The translations under genes were made by a program, and so were the position numbers. A stretch of DNA of 16,342 bases from assembly GCA_030683195.1 (NCBI GenBank), contig JAUXQA010000192.1, positions 1 through 16,342 of the forward strand, written 5' to 3'. The notes beneath the pieces are model-generated. The model searched no databases and was not told where the DNA came from. It saw only the letters and a program-made list of their open reading frames with translations. This DNA comes from Rhodoferax sp. (GTDB lineage Bacteria; Pseudomonadota; Gammaproteobacteria; Burkholderiales; Burkholderiaceae_C). This document shows positions 14,731 through 16,342 of the stretch, one piece after another. Numbering within the stretch: the first letter of the stretch is position 1; the number at the start of each line of letters is the position of its first letter.

Positions 14731-15591
14731 TCAGAGGGCGTTGACGGGGATCTTCAGGTAGACCACTCCGTTGTCCTCAGGCGGCGGCATGTGGCCTGCG
14801 CGCACATTCACCTGCACGGCTGGCAAGATCAGCACCGGCATGGCCAGAGTTTTGTCGCGCGCGGTGCGCAGGGCCACAAAGTCGGCCTCGGTCACGCCAT
14901 CGTGCACATGGATGTTGTGGGCGCGCTGGTCTGCCACCGTGGTTTCCCAGGTGGCTTCACGCCCGGCGGGCGGGTAGTCATGGCACAGGTGCAGCCGGGT
15001 TTGCGACGGCAGTGCCAGCACCTTCTGGATTGACTGGTACAGCGTGGCTGCGTCACCGCCCGGAAAGTCGCAACGGGCGGTGCCGTAGTCCGGCATGAAC
15101 AGCGTGTCGCCCACAAACGCGTCCTGGCCTATCACGTAGGTCAGGCAGGCCGGCGTGTGGCCAGGGGTGTGCATTACGCGCACCTCCAGGTCACCAATCC
15201 TGAATATTTGCCCGTCTTCGAACAAGTGGTCGAATTCGGCGCCCTCGGTGTTCATGTCCTTGGCGTTGAACACTTTTTTGAACACACCTTGCACCTCCCG
15301 AATGTGCTGCCCGATGCCAATGCCTCCCCCCAGTTGCGCTTGCAGGTAGGGGGCGGCCGACAGGTGGTCAGCATGGGCATGGGTTTCCAGCAACCAATCC
15401 ACGGTGAGGTCGGCCTGCTTCACGTAGGCCACGACCAGATCAGCACTGGCGTGCGAGGTGCGGCCGGACTTGGGGTCGTAGTCCAGCACACTGTCAATGA
15501 TGGCGGCCCGCTTGCGAACAGGGTCTGCCACCACGTAAGTCACAGTGAACGTGGCAGGGTCAAAGAACGACTGGATGGTGAGTTTTTGCAT
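14731..15591 (-). CDS. MBL-fold persulfide dioxygenase-like metallo-hydrolase (ETHE1/Blh relative)
   Basis: A 286-residue cytoplasmic metallo-beta-lactamase-fold enzyme. The opening FFDPATFTVTYVVADP and AAIIDSVLDYDPKSGRTSHAS are typical of the persulfide dioxygenase group. Metal sites are THAHADH (70-76), HTPGHT (141-146) and GDTLF (161-165); by analogy with ETHE1 the iron would be held by His71, His145 and Asp162. GTARCDFPGGDA (170-181) and HLCHDYPP (201-208) are further group motifs. These enzymes oxidise glutathione persulfide to sulfite. No rhodanese or DUF442 domain is fused. I chose the ATG at 15591; a TTG at 15618 would add nine residues, and neither has a strong SD. The TauE/SafE exporter follows after 10 bases, and a promoter with a palindrome lies just upstream. 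Another thioester or thiol hydrolase of the fold is less likely. Confidence 0.92.
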   Translation of the reverse strand: MQKLTIQSFFDPATFTVTYVVADPVRKRAAIIDSVLDYDPKSGRTSHASADLVVAYVKQADLTVDWLLETHAHADHLSAAPYLQAQLGGGIGIGQHIREVQGVFKKVFNAKDMNTEGAEFDHLFEDGQIFRIGDLEVRVMHTPGHTPACLTYVIGQDAFVGDTLFMPDYGTARCDFPGGDAATLYQSIQKVLALPSQTRLHLCHDYPPAGREATWETTVADQRAHNIHVHDGVTEADFVALRTARDKTLAMPVLILPAVQVNVRAGHMPPPEDNGVVYLKIPVNAL

Positions 15592-15620
15592 GATGAGGTG
15601 TTTGGTAGGGATGAACAAAT

Positions 15621-15661
15621 GTTAAGTCTTAACTTATATTTATGCCAGTCCATGTCCGCAA
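15621..15661 (-). promoter_or_regulatory. Probable promoter and operator of the persulfide dioxygenase-exporter operon
   Basis: On the - strand TTGCGG (15656-15661) and TATAAG (15633-15638) are separated by 17 bases and fit -35 and -10 boxes. Directly after the -10 lies the perfect palindrome GTTAAG-a-CTTAAC (15621-15633), which would cover the transcription start, the classic position for a repressor. Sulfide- and persulfide-responsive repressors of the ArsR type (BigR/SqrR) control similar operons in other bacteria, but this site does not match an operator I can name, and no regulator gene lies in the window. Confidence 0.55.
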
Positions 15662-15674
15662 CCCAGGGAGTCGG

Positions 15675-16342
15675 TCATGGCTTTGGATCAGTCTGGACGG
15701 CGTGGGCGTCGCCGGCGACCCCAGAAAATGCCTGCTGCAAGAAGCCAATCACGGCGGGCAGATGCGCCTGCAGTGCCTCGCTGGGATCGTGCCCACCGTT
15801 CACCGCCAGGAGTTGCACTTGACCTGGCTGCCCGGCAGCGTGCAGGCGTTGTGCATCGGCAAAGGGCACCAACTCGTCTGCCGTGCCATGTACCAGCAGC
15901 ACCGGGCAGTGCAGTTGTTTCATGCTGGCCAGCGGTGCAATATCGTCAAAGCGCGCACCAATCACCGCCTGCACATGGCGCATCACGTACCAGCCGAGCA
16001 CGGGATAAGGAATGCGTGCCTCTGCCAAAAAGCTGCACATCACCTCACGCGGGTGCGCAAAGGCGCTCAGGCTCACCACGGCGCGCACGTCGGGGCGGCG
16101 GGTGGCACTCAGCAGGGCCGCACCGGCGCCGACCGAGTGGCCCATGACGGCCAGACGTTGGGTGTCAATGTGGGGGTGTTGGTGGAGCCAGTCCAGCCCG
16201 GCTTCAATGTCTTCGGAAAAACGGGGCAGCGATGTGTACGCGGCGTCGTCGCTCTCGCCATGGGAGCGGGCGTCCAGCAGCAGCACGGCAAAGCCCGCCG
16301 CGTGCAGCGGGGCCAGCGCAGGCAGCATGAGGCTGGCATTGG
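15675..16342 (-). CDS. Alpha/beta hydrolase, 5' end cut by the window
   Basis: The visible part is about 222 residues and stays open to the window edge. An ATG at 16328 exists, but the codons before it read NASL, matching the family's usual G-x-N-A-S-L-M segment after the oxyanion HG motif, so the true start lies beyond the window. Numbered from that methionine, the fold shows VLLLDARSHGESD, the nucleophile elbow MGHSVGAGAAL with Ser65, the acid Asp151 in LLVHGTADELVPF and the base His180 in VNGGHDPS. The catalytic triad is therefore complete. These serine hydrolases of the BAAT/dienelactone-hydrolase-like kind act on esters or related bonds; the substrate is unknown. It is upstream of the persulfide dioxygenase gene on the same strand, but the promoter-like sequence between them suggests separate transcription. 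Confidence 0.9.
   Translation of the reverse strand, partial: NASLMLPALAPLHAAGFAVLLLDARSHGESDDAAYTSLPRFSEDIEAGLDWLHQHPHIDTQRLAVMGHSVGAGAALLSATRRPDVRAVVSLSAFAHPREVMCSFLAEARIPYPVLGWYVMRHVQAVIGARFDDIAPLASMKQLHCPVLLVHGTADELVPFADAQRLHAAGQPGQVQLLAVNGGHDPSEALQAHLPAVIGFLQQAFSGVAGDAHAVQTDPKP

Overview
The gene set points to a betaproteobacterium of the Comamonadaceae type (Rhodoferax/Polaromonas-like). This rests on a Bug/TctC-type receptor, a long MaeB-type malic enzyme, a proteobacterial-type EgtB and moderately high GC. It is inferred from gene families only; there is no rRNA or other phylogenetic marker in the window.

Left part, + strand (1-3623): the 3' end of an enolase-superfamily sugar-acid dehydratase (best match D(-)-tartrate dehydratase), a Bug/TctC periplasmic receptor 26 bases downstream, then a full-length NADP-malic enzyme with its phosphotransacetylase-like tail. 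A hairpin stands between the receptor and the malic enzyme. Together they suggest capture of a dicarboxylate or hydroxy acid, dehydration to a C4 keto acid, and pyruvate/NADPH production.

Middle, - strand (3791-7772): a secreted single-domain rhodanese is followed after 35 bases by a methyl-accepting chemotaxis protein. A 581-base stretch without a convincing gene (5890-6470) separates them from egtB (hercynylcysteine sulfoxide synthase, ergothioneine pathway). egtB has no egtD beside it here.

7993-8684, + strand: a FitAB/VapBC-type toxin-antitoxin pair with overlapping ATGA and a palindrome on its probable -10 box. It runs tail-to-tail into the next block, and the two opposing stop codons share the tetranucleotide TTAG.

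8681-12882, - strand, transcribed right to left: a secreted DUF4198 protein, an SNF2-family helicase (1 base between genes) and a 5'-3' exonuclease/flap endonuclease (7 bases). This very tight helicase-nuclease pair is the least conventional unit in the window. A divergent AEC-family carrier starts 54 bases from the DUF4198 gene.

Right end, - strand (13914-16342): an MBL-fold persulfide dioxygenase-like enzyme and a TauE/SafE sulfite/sulfonate exporter form a two-gene sulfur-oxidation/detoxification operon. Its probable promoter has a perfect 13-base palindrome directly after the -10. An alpha/beta hydrolase cut by the window edge lies upstream.

A recurring theme is sulfur handling (rhodanese, EgtB, persulfide dioxygenase, sulfite exporter), spread over three separate transcription units. 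I see no rRNA, tRNA, CRISPR array, intact insertion sequence or prophage.
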